Source: Verrucomicrobiales bacterium
GTDB taxonomy: Bacteria > Verrucomicrobiota > Verrucomicrobiia > Verrucomicrobiales > DEV007
Assembly: GCA_016795385.1 (NCBI GenBank)
Contig: JAEUHI010000061.1
Coordinates: 1 to 64,000 of the forward strand
Length of the DNA stretch: 64,000 bases
Reading direction: 5' to 3'
Shown one piece after another: positions 7,644-15,349 of the stretch. Below the pieces are notes generated by a model. The model was not told the origin of the DNA. It made no database searches and saw nothing but the letters and a program-made list of their open reading frames with translations. Every line of letters begins with the position of its first letter. Position 1 is the stretch's first letter. The translations under genes were made by a program, and so were the position numbers.

Positions 7644-8834
7644 TCAACCAAGGCGCTTCACGAAGGCGGCCATGCGGTCCATCGCGATTTCGATTTTTTC
7701 GTAGGCGGTCGCGTAGCAGGCCCGCACGGAGCCTTCGCCCGCCTGCCCGAAGGCACTGCCGGGCACGACCGCGACGCTCTCTTCCTCGAGCAGGCGCAGG
7801 GCGAACTCCTTGCTGGTGAGCCCATACTTCCGGATGTCGGGGAACATGTAGAAGGCACCACCGGGTGAAAAACAGGGCAGTCCCATCTCGGCAAAACGCT
7901 TCAGCATGAGATTGCGACGCTGGGCGTAGGAGCGGCGCATGCGCTCGACTTCGGGAGCGCCGTTTTTCAAGGCCTCGATCGCCGCCTGCTGGCTCATCAT
8001 GGGAGCGCAGAGCATCGAATACTGGTGGATCTTCATCATCGCCTCGGTGAGGACGGTGGGGGCGCAGGCATAGCCGAGACGGAAACCGGTCATGGCAAAG
8101 GCCTTCGAGAATCCGTGGAGCAGCACGGTGCGCTCTCGCATCCCCGGGAAGCTGGCGATGGAGGTGTGCTCGCCGGGAGACATGCCGTCGCTGCCCCCGT
8201 AGAGCAGCTCGCAATAGATCTCATCGGTGACGACGATGAGATCATGTTTGATGGCGAGGGCGGCGATTTTCTCGAGCTCCTCCACCGGCTCGACCGCGCC
8301 CGTGGGATTGGTCGGGAAATTAAGAAGAATGATGCGTGTCTTGTCGGTGATGGCCGCCTCGACGTCGGAGGCACGGAGCACGAAATTGTCCTCGACCTTC
8401 GTCTGGATCGTTACGGGTTTGCCGTAGGCGAGAACGATGCTGGGATTGTAGCTGACGTAACAGGGCTCGTGATAGATCACCTCTTCCCCGGGATTGAGGA
8501 GGGCTCGGAAAACGAGATCGAGCGCCTCGGACACGCCGACGGTCACGAGGATCTCGCTGGCGGGATCATAGGAGACTTTGAAAAGCCCCTCGACATACTT
8601 CGCGATTTCCTGCCGCAGGGAGAGGAGCCCGAGGTTCGAGGTGTAGCTCGTCTGCCCTTTCTCTAGCGAGAAGATGGCGGCCTCGCGGATATGCCAGGGC
8701 GAGCAGAAATCGGGTTCGCCGACACCGAGGGAGATGACGTCGTCACGTCCGACCACGAGTTCGAAGAAGTCGCGGATACCGGAGCGGGGAAGGCTGCGCA
8801 CATGCTGCGCAATGCGGTCTTGCAGGGGTTTCAT
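7644..8834 (-). CDS. PLP-dependent class I/II aminotransferase
   Basis: A 396-residue fold-type I aminotransferase, cytoplasmic. Visible motifs are LNFPTNPTGAV, the cofactor Asp in VVTDEIYCELLY, the Schiff-base lysine in HGFSKAFAMTGFRLGY, and the substrate-carboxylate arginine near the C-terminus (GSVRACYA). It resembles the aromatic/branched-chain-type transaminases (PatA/AspC-like group) that pair an amino acid with 2-oxoglutarate. The amino acid specificity is not readable. It lies 98 bases after an Lrp/AsnC regulator on the same strand, which suggests control by amino acid availability. Confidence 0.85.
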   Translation of the reverse strand: MKPLQDRIAQHVRSLPRSGIRDFFELVVGRDDVISLGVGEPDFCSPWHIREAAIFSLEKGQTSYTSNLGLLSLRQEIAKYVEGLFKVSYDPASEILVTVGVSEALDLVFRALLNPGEEVIYHEPCYVSYNPSIVLAYGKPVTIQTKVEDNFVLRASDVEAAITDKTRIILLNFPTNPTGAVEPVEELEKIAALAIKHDLIVVTDEIYCELLYGGSDGMSPGEHTSIASFPGMRERTVLLHGFSKAFAMTGFRLGYACAPTVLTEAMMKIHQYSMLCAPMMSQQAAIEALKNGAPEVERMRRSYAQRRNLMLKRFAEMGLPCFSPGGAFYMFPDIRKYGLTSKEFALRLLEEESVAVVPGSAFGQAGEGSVRACYATAYEKIEIAMDRMAAFVKRLG

Positions 8835-8873
8835 TTACAAAGGCAGGTGGAAAGAAATCAATCGATGAGGATC

Positions 8874-8892
8874 CGGGACGGGAGAGGTCCCG
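8874..8892. promoter_or_regulatory. Hairpin between Lrp gene and aminotransferase gene
   Basis: A 6-base stem CGGGAC/GTCCCG with a 7-base loop in the 98-base gap upstream of the aminotransferase start. No T-run follows on the transcribed strand, so it is not a terminator. It might be a leader structure or an Lrp-site component. Evidence is only the inverted repeat. Confidence 0.25.
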
Positions 8893-8932
8893 ACTCTCGC
8901 AAGCTGGGGACCGCGCGGCCCGCGGAGGAATG

Positions 8933-9412
8933 TCAGGGCGAGACGGCGAGCCGCTCGTCGACGTGGGCTTCGCCGGCGATGAAACCGCTCTGCTTGTAGA
9001 CTTTCAGCTGGAAGTGCGTGGCGGTGGAGAGCACGCCATCGAGGGTGCTGAGCTTTTCGCTGACGAAACGGGCCACCTCGCGGAGGTCTTCGCCTTCGAC
9101 GAGCACGGCGAGATCGTAGCCACCGCTCATGAGATAGCAGCTCGTGACCTGGTCGAAACGCGCGATGCGCTGGGCGAGGCGATCGAATCCTCCGTCGCGC
9201 TCGGGGGTGAGCTTCACCTCGATGAGGGCGGAGACATGGCGCTGGCCGGCACGCTCGGGGTCGACGACGGCATGATAACCGAGAATGGCGCCCTTGGCCT
9301 GCAGGTCGGCGATCATCGCGGCGACTTCGGCTTCGGTGCGACCGAGCCGTTCCGCGAGCTGCGAGGTCGAGAGCCGCGCATCATTCTGCAAGAGTTCCAA
9401 GAGGGCATCCAT
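8933..9412 (-). CDS. Lrp/AsnC-family transcriptional regulator
   Basis: A 159-residue regulator. The N-terminal winged helix (LLELLQNDARLSTSQLAERL then GRTEAEVAAMIADLQAKGAI) is followed by the RAM/AsnC effector domain (HVSALIEVKLTP to SCYLMSGGYDLAVLVEG). Family members bind amino acids and form octamers that wrap DNA. The gene is immediately upstream of the aminotransferase on the same strand, so that gene is the obvious local target. A 24-base gap separates it from the upstream phosphofructokinase stop, so the run may start with pfk. Confidence 0.85.
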   Translation of the reverse strand: MDALLELLQNDARLSTSQLAERLGRTEAEVAAMIADLQAKGAILGYHAVVDPERAGQRHVSALIEVKLTPERDGGFDRLAQRIARFDQVTSCYLMSGGYDLAVLVEGEDLREVARFVSEKLSTLDGVLSTATHFQLKVYKQSGFIAGEAHVDERLAVSP

Positions 9413-9436
9413 ACCGATTCAATTCCGTTCGTTTGT

Positions 9437-10510
9437 TCAATCTCCAAAACAGATCCCGACGGATTTCGCCGCCTCGACGATTTCGCCTTCGGGATCGACC
9501 AGCTTCAATTTCCGGACGGCATCCTCGATGAGGACGGAACCGACATGGTAATGCTGGTAGCTGACCATACGTCCGAAGCGCTTTTCTTCTATCAATTTCA
9601 CGGCCTCGACCCCGAATCGCATCCCGAGGACGCGGTCGAGACAGGTGGGGCTGCCACCACGCTGGAGGTGACCGAGACGCGTGCATCGGGTCTCCTTGCC
9701 GGTGAGATCGGCGAGTCTGGAAGCCACGATGTCACCGATGCCGCCGAGACGCACTTCGCCGTCCCCGCCCGCATCCTTCACGACGTGATGCCCGCCCACC
9801 GGCGCGGCACCTTCCGCGACGACGACGAGGGAGCTGCGGAAGCCGAGCCGCTCGCGTTCGAGGATGGACTCGGCCACCTTCTCGTAGGAAAAGGGAATCT
9901 CGGGAATGAGGATGCTGCTGGCGCCACCGGCGATGCCTCCGTAAAGGGCGATCCACCCCGCGTGTCGCCCCATCACTTCGAGCACCATGACGCGGGCATG
10001 GCTGTCGGCGGTGGTATGGAGCCGGTCGAGCGAATCGGTGACGACCTGCACGGCGGAGTCGAAACCGAAGGTGGTGGCGGTGGCTTCGAGATCGTTGTCG
10101 ATCGTCTTCGGCACGCCGACGACGGGGAATCCTTCCTGATAAAACTGGAGTGCGGTGGTGAGGCTGCCGTCGCCCCCGACACACACGAGGGCGGAAACGC
10201 CGAGTTTGCGCAGGGTGCGGAAGGCGTCCTGCATGAGCTCGGCCGGGATCTTGCGCACGCCGCCCTCGCCGACCTTCCCGGCGAAGTGCCCGCGGTTCGA
10301 GGTGCCGAGAATGGTGCCTCCGAGTTTCAGGATGCCCTCGGTTTTCTCAACGCGGAGGATCTTGTAATCCCCGGGAGAGAGGAGGCCTTCATAGCCGTCG
10401 CGGAATCCGAGCACTTCCCAGCCGAGACGCGCCGCCGTACCCACGACTCCGTGGGTGACGGCGTTCAGTCCGGGACAATCCCCTCCTCCGTTGAGCAATC
10501 CGATTCTCAT
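9437..10510 (-). CDS. pfkA: 6-phosphofructokinase
   Basis: A 357-residue phosphofructokinase that phosphorylates fructose 6-phosphate in glycolysis. The N-terminus MRIGLLNGGGDCPGLNAV binds the phosphoryl donor. GGDGS at 112-116 and PKTIDND at 134-140 form the active site, with the catalytic Asp in TIDND, and MGRHAGWIA follows. Gly at the third residue after GG favours ATP over pyrophosphate, while the lysine in PKTIDND is the residue typical of PPi-type and group III enzymes; see findings. The frame runs on to 10681 but the ATG at 10510 starts the Rossmann strand exactly. The upstream carboxypeptidase gene ends 16 bases earlier. Confidence 0.9.
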   Translation of the reverse strand: MRIGLLNGGGDCPGLNAVTHGVVGTAARLGWEVLGFRDGYEGLLSPGDYKILRVEKTEGILKLGGTILGTSNRGHFAGKVGEGGVRKIPAELMQDAFRTLRKLGVSALVCVGGDGSLTTALQFYQEGFPVVGVPKTIDNDLEATATTFGFDSAVQVVTDSLDRLHTTADSHARVMVLEVMGRHAGWIALYGGIAGGASSILIPEIPFSYEKVAESILERERLGFRSSLVVVAEGAAPVGGHHVVKDAGGDGEVRLGGIGDIVASRLADLTGKETRCTRLGHLQRGGSPTCLDRVLGMRFGVEAVKLIEEKRFGRMVSYQHYHVGSVLIEDAVRKLKLVDPEGEIVEAAKSVGICFGD

Positions 10511-10526
10511 GGCCCGGGACTGAGCC

Positions 10527-11441
10527 CTAATCCTCCACCTTTCGCAAGCGCTCTTTGGTTTCGCCGCCCCCCGCTCCGCCCAAAATGGACCATCCCTGGT
10601 CGAGCAGCAGGACCGCGTCACGGAAGCGATCTTCGGCAGCCAGGACCACGACGACGAGGCGTTTCGTGACCGACCCGCCATCTCTCGAGAGGTCGCGCGT
10701 CGCGGTAGCGATCAGGCAGGGGCCGGAGAGACGGGTCGTGCCGGTCTTCATGCCATCGATCCCGCGGGAGGCCACCAGCTCGTTCGTATTGGCGAGTTTC
10801 ACCTTCACTTCCTGCCCATCCCGGAGAAAGGAAACCTCGCGCTCGCGCTCGCTCCCATAGTCGAGAAATCCGGGCCGGTCGAGCGCGGCGAGGGAGAGCC
10901 GGGCGAGATCGGCGGCGGTGGAGACTCCCCTCTCCGCTCCTTCGTCGAGTCCGTGCGGATTGACGAAACGGGTATCCATCATTCCGAGCCGTGCGGCGAG
11001 GGCATTCATGTGGCCGACGAATCGCGCCACCCCGTCGCCCTCCCCGCTCATCTCCCGTCCGATCGCTTCGGCAAACGCGTGGGTGGAGGTATTGTCCGAC
11101 GCCATCATCGCCGCACGGAGCCCGGTCGCGAGAGTCAATACATCGCCTCCTCGAAGTCCCAGGGGATTTGCTCCACCCCGGATCGCGGCCGCAGGAACGT
11201 CGAAGGTCCATTGTTCGGGATCGATCTTTTTTTCCACGCACCATTCGAGGGCGACCAGGACTGCCGCGATCTTCGTGAGGCTCGCGACCTGCCTCGGCTG
11301 CGACTCATTCTTCGCCACGAGGACGAGGCCCTCACCCGCCTCCGCGACGAGGTAGGCTTCCGACGCCGGAGCGTTGGCGGACAGGGAAAACATGCCGAAA
11401 GCGAGGAGGAGAGCGCGGATCTTGGGCGGCGCGAAATTCAT
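10527..11441 (-). CDS. D-alanyl-D-alanine carboxypeptidase (PBP5/DacA family)
   Basis: A 304-residue exported penicillin-binding protein of the S11 family. A signal peptide covers about residues 1-27. The three catalytic motifs are present: SLTK (Ser54-Lys57), SDN (115-117) and KTGT near residue 230. It trims the terminal D-Ala from peptidoglycan stem peptides in the periplasm. At 304 residues it lacks the PBP5 C-terminal beta domain and the amphipathic membrane anchor, so it is a minimal soluble form. A terminator separates it from the upstream DNA-binding protein, so it likely has its own promoter, followed by pfkA. Confidence 0.85.
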   Translation of the reverse strand: MNFAPPKIRALLLAFGMFSLSANAPASEAYLVAEAGEGLVLVAKNESQPRQVASLTKIAAVLVALEWCVEKKIDPEQWTFDVPAAAIRGGANPLGLRGGDVLTLATGLRAAMMASDNTSTHAFAEAIGREMSGEGDGVARFVGHMNALAARLGMMDTRFVNPHGLDEGAERGVSTAADLARLSLAALDRPGFLDYGSEREREVSFLRDGQEVKVKLANTNELVASRGIDGMKTGTTRLSGPCLIATATRDLSRDGGSVTKRLVVVVLAAEDRFRDAVLLLDQGWSILGGAGGGETKERLRKVED

Positions 11442-11456
11442 GCAGGATTCAAAAGA

Positions 11457-11490
11457 AAAAGCCGCAACAGGGAGACCCGTCGCGGCTTTT
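11457..11490 (-). terminator. Intrinsic terminator of the AT-hook-like protein gene
   Basis: A strong hairpin with outer arms AAAAGCCGC (11457-11465) and GCGGCTTTT (11482-11490) and an inner GGG/CCC stem. Read on the minus strand it is followed by a T-rich run. It lies 22 bases after the stop of the minus-strand gene that ends at 11512. Confidence 0.85.
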
Positions 11491-11511
11491 CAAATTCACT
11501 GGGGTCTCGGA

Positions 11512-11898
11512 TCAAAGTTTGTCTTTGAGCTTGGCGTATTCAGCCTCGAGGGCGGCGATCTCGGAACGGATCGCGACCATGCGGTTGAGCGTGGAGGCGA
11601 GATCACCGGCACCCGCGACCGCAGGCTTGCGTCCGGGCTTGCGGCCGGGTTTGCCTGCTGCTTTGGCGGCTTTGGCGGCTTTGGCGGGGCGTCCGGGTTT
11701 GCCGGCCTTGCGCTTCTTCTTGCCGCCACGTCCGGGAGTTTCCACGCCGGCCTTGGAAAGCCAGGACTTCACCGTCACCGGATTCAGGTCCCACTTTTTG
11801 ACAGCGGCCGACTGTCCGCCCCTGCCTTTTTCCTCGTTGTGTTTCTGGATGAAGGCGATTACCTCATCCTTGGTCTTCTGGTCGTATCTGGTTGCCAT
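11512..11898 (-). CDS. Small HTH/AT-hook-like DNA-binding protein
   Basis: A 128-residue basic protein in three parts. Residues 1-55 look like a transposase-type helix-turn-helix (YDQKTKDEVIAFIQKHNEEK, then AVKKWDLNPVTVKSWLSKAG). Residues 56-95 carry several GRP/GRKPGRKP and KAAKAAKA elements resembling AT-hooks and H1 tails. Residues 100-128 form a short heptad coiled coil (ALEAEYAKLKDKL) for dimerisation. This combination suggests a nucleoid-associated protein or a repurposed transposase HTH, not an active transposase. It is monocistronic with its own terminator. Function is inferred only from composition. Confidence 0.6.
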   Translation of the reverse strand: MATRYDQKTKDEVIAFIQKHNEEKGRGGQSAAVKKWDLNPVTVKSWLSKAGVETPGRGGKKKRKAGKPGRPAKAAKAAKAAGKPGRKPGRKPAVAGAGDLASTLNRMVAIRSEIAALEAEYAKLKDKL

Positions 11899-12051
11899 GG
11901 GTTTGTTTGGTTACACGAAGTGTTGGGTTTGTAAGGAGAGTGGGGAAACGAGGGGCGGGAGAGGGCGCCGATTCTAGAGCTTGCGAACCGGCTTGTAAAG
12001 CCATTTGATAATTGTTATACGTTCCAAAAGGCCTTTTCTTGGAACTATCGA

Positions 12052-12630
12052 ATGAAAAATTCCGTCCTCGCGGCAACGCTTCTCTTCACCCTCGTCGCGC
12101 TCCTTTCCTTTGCGGTATGGGCGATCGGGGCGTCCCTGTATACGTCCGAAGTCGGCATGTATATCCTCTGCGCGGTCGTGTTTTTCGGGTTGGGCGGACT
12201 CGCACTGCGACCCGCATTGGGATCCAACCCGACCAAACGGGCTCTTGCATTTTCTTTGCATTTTGCCGCCGGATTCCTGATCTATGCCTTCATTTGGTCG
12301 ATCGCATGGTTCACTTTCCGCAATACCTTCGGGGAAGTGATCGGCTCGTTCTTCGGCTTGCTCGGACTCGTGCTGGTGCTGCGACGATGCATGCCATCGC
12401 GCCCCGAACTCCTCACCGCGACGGCAGTGGTGTTTCTCTGGCACACTCTCGGATACTACCTCGGCGGCCAGTGCTATGAAGCTCTGCAAAACCGCGGCAT
12501 CCTGGCGATCGACCTGCCGATGGAGAGAGGCACAGTGGTGACGCTGGCCCGCTTTTCCTGGGGGCTTTTCTATGGTCTCGGTCTCGGTTACGGACTGTCG
12601 CGGATGCTTCAGTCCGCACGACCGAGCTGA
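12052..12630 (+). CDS. Unknown multi-pass membrane protein
   Basis: A 192-residue integral membrane protein with about five or six hydrophobic segments. The first is a possible signal anchor (VLAATLLFTLVALLSFAVWAIG); others follow at about residues 37-55, 65-90, 97-110, 120-135 and 165-185. I recognise no family. It stands alone on the plus strand after a roughly 150-base AT-richer gap that presumably holds its promoter. Its 3' end overlaps the convergent NUDIX gene by 22 bases. Confidence 0.6.
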   Translation: MKNSVLAATLLFTLVALLSFAVWAIGASLYTSEVGMYILCAVVFFGLGGLALRPALGSNPTKRALAFSLHFAAGFLIYAFIWSIAWFTFRNTFGEVIGSFFGLLGLVLVLRRCMPSRPELLTATAVVFLWHTLGYYLGGQCYEALQNRGILAIDLPMERGTVVTLARFSWGLFYGLGLGYGLSRMLQSARPS

Positions 12631-13232
12631 AGCAAACCTTCGAGGCAGATGCGCGACCAGGTCTCGAGCGAGTCTCGGCGCGCGGCCAGTTCCTCCAGCG
12701 TGAGAAAGGCGAGGTTCTCGATATTGTCTTCCGCGGAGGTCACCGCGTCGCTCTCGAGAGTGAACAGATGCACCACGCCGAGGTGGACCTGCCCGACTTC
12801 GTTCGAGTCGTCGTTGATGAGCCCGAGGATCTCCTGCGTGTGGCTGCCGGTCAGATGCAATTCCTCGTTGATCTCGCGCTCAACGCCGGTCGTGTAGGTA
12901 TCCTTGTCGAGTGACGAGGACGCGTGGTCGGTGTCATTGATGTGCCCCCCGATGCCGATCGATCCTTTTGCGGCGAGCCGTTTTTCCCCACCGCCTCCGC
13001 CACGCACATAGTGCAGATAGCGGTCGCCGTGGCGGAAAATGGCGTAGGGAATGATCTGTTTGTGGGAGGGATCGTCCTCCGCCAGATCGCGGTTGAGGAA
13101 ATAGTTGTTCGCCGGATCGAGGATCTGCGGCAGATAACGTTCCGTCTCAAAGCTGATCCCCTCGAAGGCCCCGAGGCGGTCGAAGAGCTCCCGCGAAATC
13201 ACGAGCACGTTTTCATCGGCATATTTTCCCAT
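12609..13232 (-). CDS. NUDIX-like predicted phosphoesterase
   Basis: A 207-residue protein resembling the predicted phosphoesterase group of NUDIX proteins (COG4112-like). The Nudix region is GSIGIGGHINDTD, then TTGVEREINEELHL, with an insertion between the Gly-Gly-His and the REx2EE helix that is typical for this group. FRHGDRYLHYVRGGGGGEKR precedes it. The substrate is unknown. It is convergent with the membrane protein gene, and its upstream neighbour on the same strand is the SufR-like regulator 15 bases away, so the two are probably co-transcribed. Confidence 0.7.
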   Translation of the reverse strand: MGKYADENVLVISRELFDRLGAFEGISFETERYLPQILDPANNYFLNRDLAEDDPSHKQIIPYAIFRHGDRYLHYVRGGGGGEKRLAAKGSIGIGGHINDTDHASSSLDKDTYTTGVEREINEELHLTGSHTQEILGLINDDSNEVGQVHLGVVHLFTLESDAVTSAEDNIENLAFLTLEELAARRDSLETWSRICLEGLLQLGRAD

Positions 13233-13247
13233 GCCGGGGAATCGACA

Positions 13248-13949
13248 CTAGCGGGGCGAGATGTCAAACCGGTATCGCGTCAATCCCGCGGTGCGCGAGA
13301 CACTGCGCTCGACCCGGGCGCCGAGGAGACGTTCGAACATCTGCACCTCCATGCGTTCGAGGGTGGGATATCGGTCGAAGAGCGGCTGGAGCGGCTGATG
13401 ATACTCCTCGATGCGGAGACCCTCCGCCTCGGACCATTCGCAACGGGAATAATAGCCCGCGGCGGTGCGCGCCGTGGCGAGACGCTCGGCCCGCTCCTGC
13501 ACCGAGTCGCCCGTGACGACGCCCGCCAGTTTTTCGGTCTGCCCGCGGAAAAAAGCGAGGAGCAACTTCTCCGCGGCATTGCTCTCGAGCTGGGCGGCCG
13601 CCTCGAGGATGGCGAGACAGACGTCGTTCCCGATCGGGGGAAAGAGCGGCGCGACCTTGTCGGTCAGCCGGTAGAGCTTCTCCGGGCGCCCCACCGCCTT
13701 CGGGCTGCGCCAGGTATCGAGCCAGCCCAGCTTCTGCATGGCGAGGCAGTGTTTCTTCACCCCCATGTAACTCATGCCCAGCGCCTCGGCGAGCTCGCCG
13801 ACCGAGAGCCCCCCCGAACATTTGATCAACTCCATGATATCGAACCAGTGGGGTTTGGCGAGGCGGCGCAGGATTTTGAAGTAGGGAGTCACGGCAAACG
13901 GGGAATTTCGGGGGAGGGAAGAGCTTAGCGAAGTCGATGGGCCGGTCAA
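13248..13949 (-). CDS. SufR-like winged-helix transcriptional regulator
   Basis: A 233-residue regulator. Residues 20-95 form an ArsR/DeoR-type winged helix (ILRRLAKPHWFDIMELIKCS, GELAEALGMSYMGVKKH, then a wing with GRPEKLYRLTDK). The C-terminal half has a layout like SufR-family regulators, in which a region EYHQPLQPLFDRYPTLERME precedes MFERLLGARVERS and a final strand RYRFDI. The Cys ligands that hold the Fe-S cluster in SufR are largely absent. Target genes are unknown; co-transcription with the NUDIX-like gene is likely. The only in-frame upstream ATG (13949) is used. Confidence 0.6.
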   Translation of the reverse strand: MTGPSTSLSSSLPRNSPFAVTPYFKILRRLAKPHWFDIMELIKCSGGLSVGELAEALGMSYMGVKKHCLAMQKLGWLDTWRSPKAVGRPEKLYRLTDKVAPLFPPIGNDVCLAILEAAAQLESNAAEKLLLAFFRGQTEKLAGVVTGDSVQERAERLATARTAAGYYSRCEWSEAEGLRIEEYHQPLQPLFDRYPTLERMEVQMFERLLGARVERSVSRTAGLTRYRFDISPR

Positions 13950-14155
13950 GGATCTCCGTCACGAGTTCAAAACCAGGGCCGTTTTGTAACAGCGGATGCG
14001 CGGAACCGCCGCAAAATAATCACGCCTTCGGCGAAAAAAGACCCCCATTTGACTTTGCTTTCCGGCACTTTATCCTCTTTCCGCGGTAAGGATTCCCATC
14101 CGCCACCGTCTGGAAAGAGCGAGAACCCCGGTCTGGCGACTTCCGCTGCCCCTCC

Positions 14156-15334
14156 ATGCATCATCCCTCCGCACTCGATCTGGAAAAAACGTTTCGTTCC
14201 CACGCCCCGGGCTATTGGGCGGACCTCGGCGTGTCCCCCGAGGATTGGAACAGTGCGACCTGGCAGCTCAAGAACCGGATCACCTCCCTGAAACAGCTTG
14301 AGGAACATCTCGCGTTGACGCCGGACGAGCGCAACGGCGTGCTGCTTTCAGGGACCAAGCTGGCGATGGCGATCACGCCGCACTTTTTCAATCTTATCGA
14401 CCGGGAGAATCCCGATTGTCCGATCCGTCGGCAGATCATCCCGCGCGTCGAGGAGACTCTCACTTCCCCTTATGAGATGGCCGATCCGTGTGGTGAAGAT
14501 GCCCACATGCCCGTGCCTGGCCTCGTCCACCGTTATCCCGACCGGGTCCTCTTTCTTGTCACCGACCGCTGCGCCTCCTACTGCCGCTACTGCACCCGCA
14601 GCCGTGTCGTGAGCGGGGTCGGCGAGCAGGAGCTCGACACCGATTTCGAGGCCGCCTTCCGGTACCTGGAGCAACATGAGGAAGTCCGCGACGTGCTCCT
14701 CTCCGGTGGCGATCCCCTCCTCTTTTCGGATGGAAAACTCGAGAAGATCCTCGAGCGGCTCCGCCGCATCCCCCATCTCGAATTCCTCCGCATCGGATCG
14801 CGTGTTCCCATTTTCCTCCCGCAACGGATCACGCCCCAGCTTTGCGCGATGCTGAAAAAATTCCATCCGCTCTTCATGAGCGTGCACGTGAACCATCCAC
14901 GCGAGCTCACCTTCGAAGTGAAAGAGGCTCTCGGCCGTCTCGCCGACGCCGGTATCCCTCTCGGCAACCAGAGCGTCCTCCTCCGCGGGGTGAACGATGA
15001 TCTGGCGGTGATGAAAACCCTCGTGCACAAGCTGCTGATGTGCCGGGTGCGCCCCTATTACCTCTACCAGCTCGACCTCATCCAGGGCTCCTCCCACCTC
15101 GAGGTGCCCGTGCAGGAAGGCATCCGCCTCATCGAAGGACTCCGCGGCCACACCACGGGATATGCCATCCCCCAATACGTGATCGACGCCCCGGGCGGCG
15201 GCGGCAAAGTGCCGGTGAATCCCGACTACGTGCTGCAGCGCACACCCGAGCGCACCCTCATCCGCAATTTCGAAGGCCGCACCTTCGAATACCCCGAGCC
15301 CAGTTCCGTCGAGGCTTCCGTGCTCGATTACTGA
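14156..15334 (+). CDS. KamA-family radical SAM protein (lysine 2,3-aminomutase-like)
   Basis: A 392-residue radical SAM enzyme. The 4Fe-4S motif CASYCRYC is at residues 139-146 (CxxxCxxC), followed by SGGDPLLF, the glycine-rich SAM site, and LPQRITPQL. A PLP-site lysine is expected in the C-terminal region (GGGKVPVNPDYVL). The family isomerises L-lysine to beta-lysine, either for osmolyte synthesis or catabolism (KamA/AblA) or for modification of EF-P (EpmB). The length and N-terminal region with WNSATWQLKNRI match KamA more than EpmB, and no efp, epmA or ablB is nearby. Monocistronic, with about 205 bases of upstream non-coding DNA. Confidence 0.8.
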   Translation: MHHPSALDLEKTFRSHAPGYWADLGVSPEDWNSATWQLKNRITSLKQLEEHLALTPDERNGVLLSGTKLAMAITPHFFNLIDRENPDCPIRRQIIPRVEETLTSPYEMADPCGEDAHMPVPGLVHRYPDRVLFLVTDRCASYCRYCTRSRVVSGVGEQELDTDFEAAFRYLEQHEEVRDVLLSGGDPLLFSDGKLEKILERLRRIPHLEFLRIGSRVPIFLPQRITPQLCAMLKKFHPLFMSVHVNHPRELTFEVKEALGRLADAGIPLGNQSVLLRGVNDDLAVMKTLVHKLLMCRVRPYYLYQLDLIQGSSHLEVPVQEGIRLIEGLRGHTTGYAIPQYVIDAPGGGGKVPVNPDYVLQRTPERTLIRNFEGRTFEYPEPSSVEASVLDY

Positions 15335-15349
15335 CACAACCGGACCGGA

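Noticed and set aside
8930..10669. 579-residue plus-strand open frame opposite the Lrp and phosphofructokinase genes
   Set aside because: It is antisense to two well-supported genes with clear family motifs, has a composition typical of high-GC shadow frames (Glu/Asp/His/Gly rich), and shows no domain.
14156..15334. EpmB (EF-P beta-lysylation) assignment for the KamA-family gene
   Set aside because: Length and N-terminal region fit KamA better, and no efp or epmA gene is near. The function remains open, so no symbol was given.
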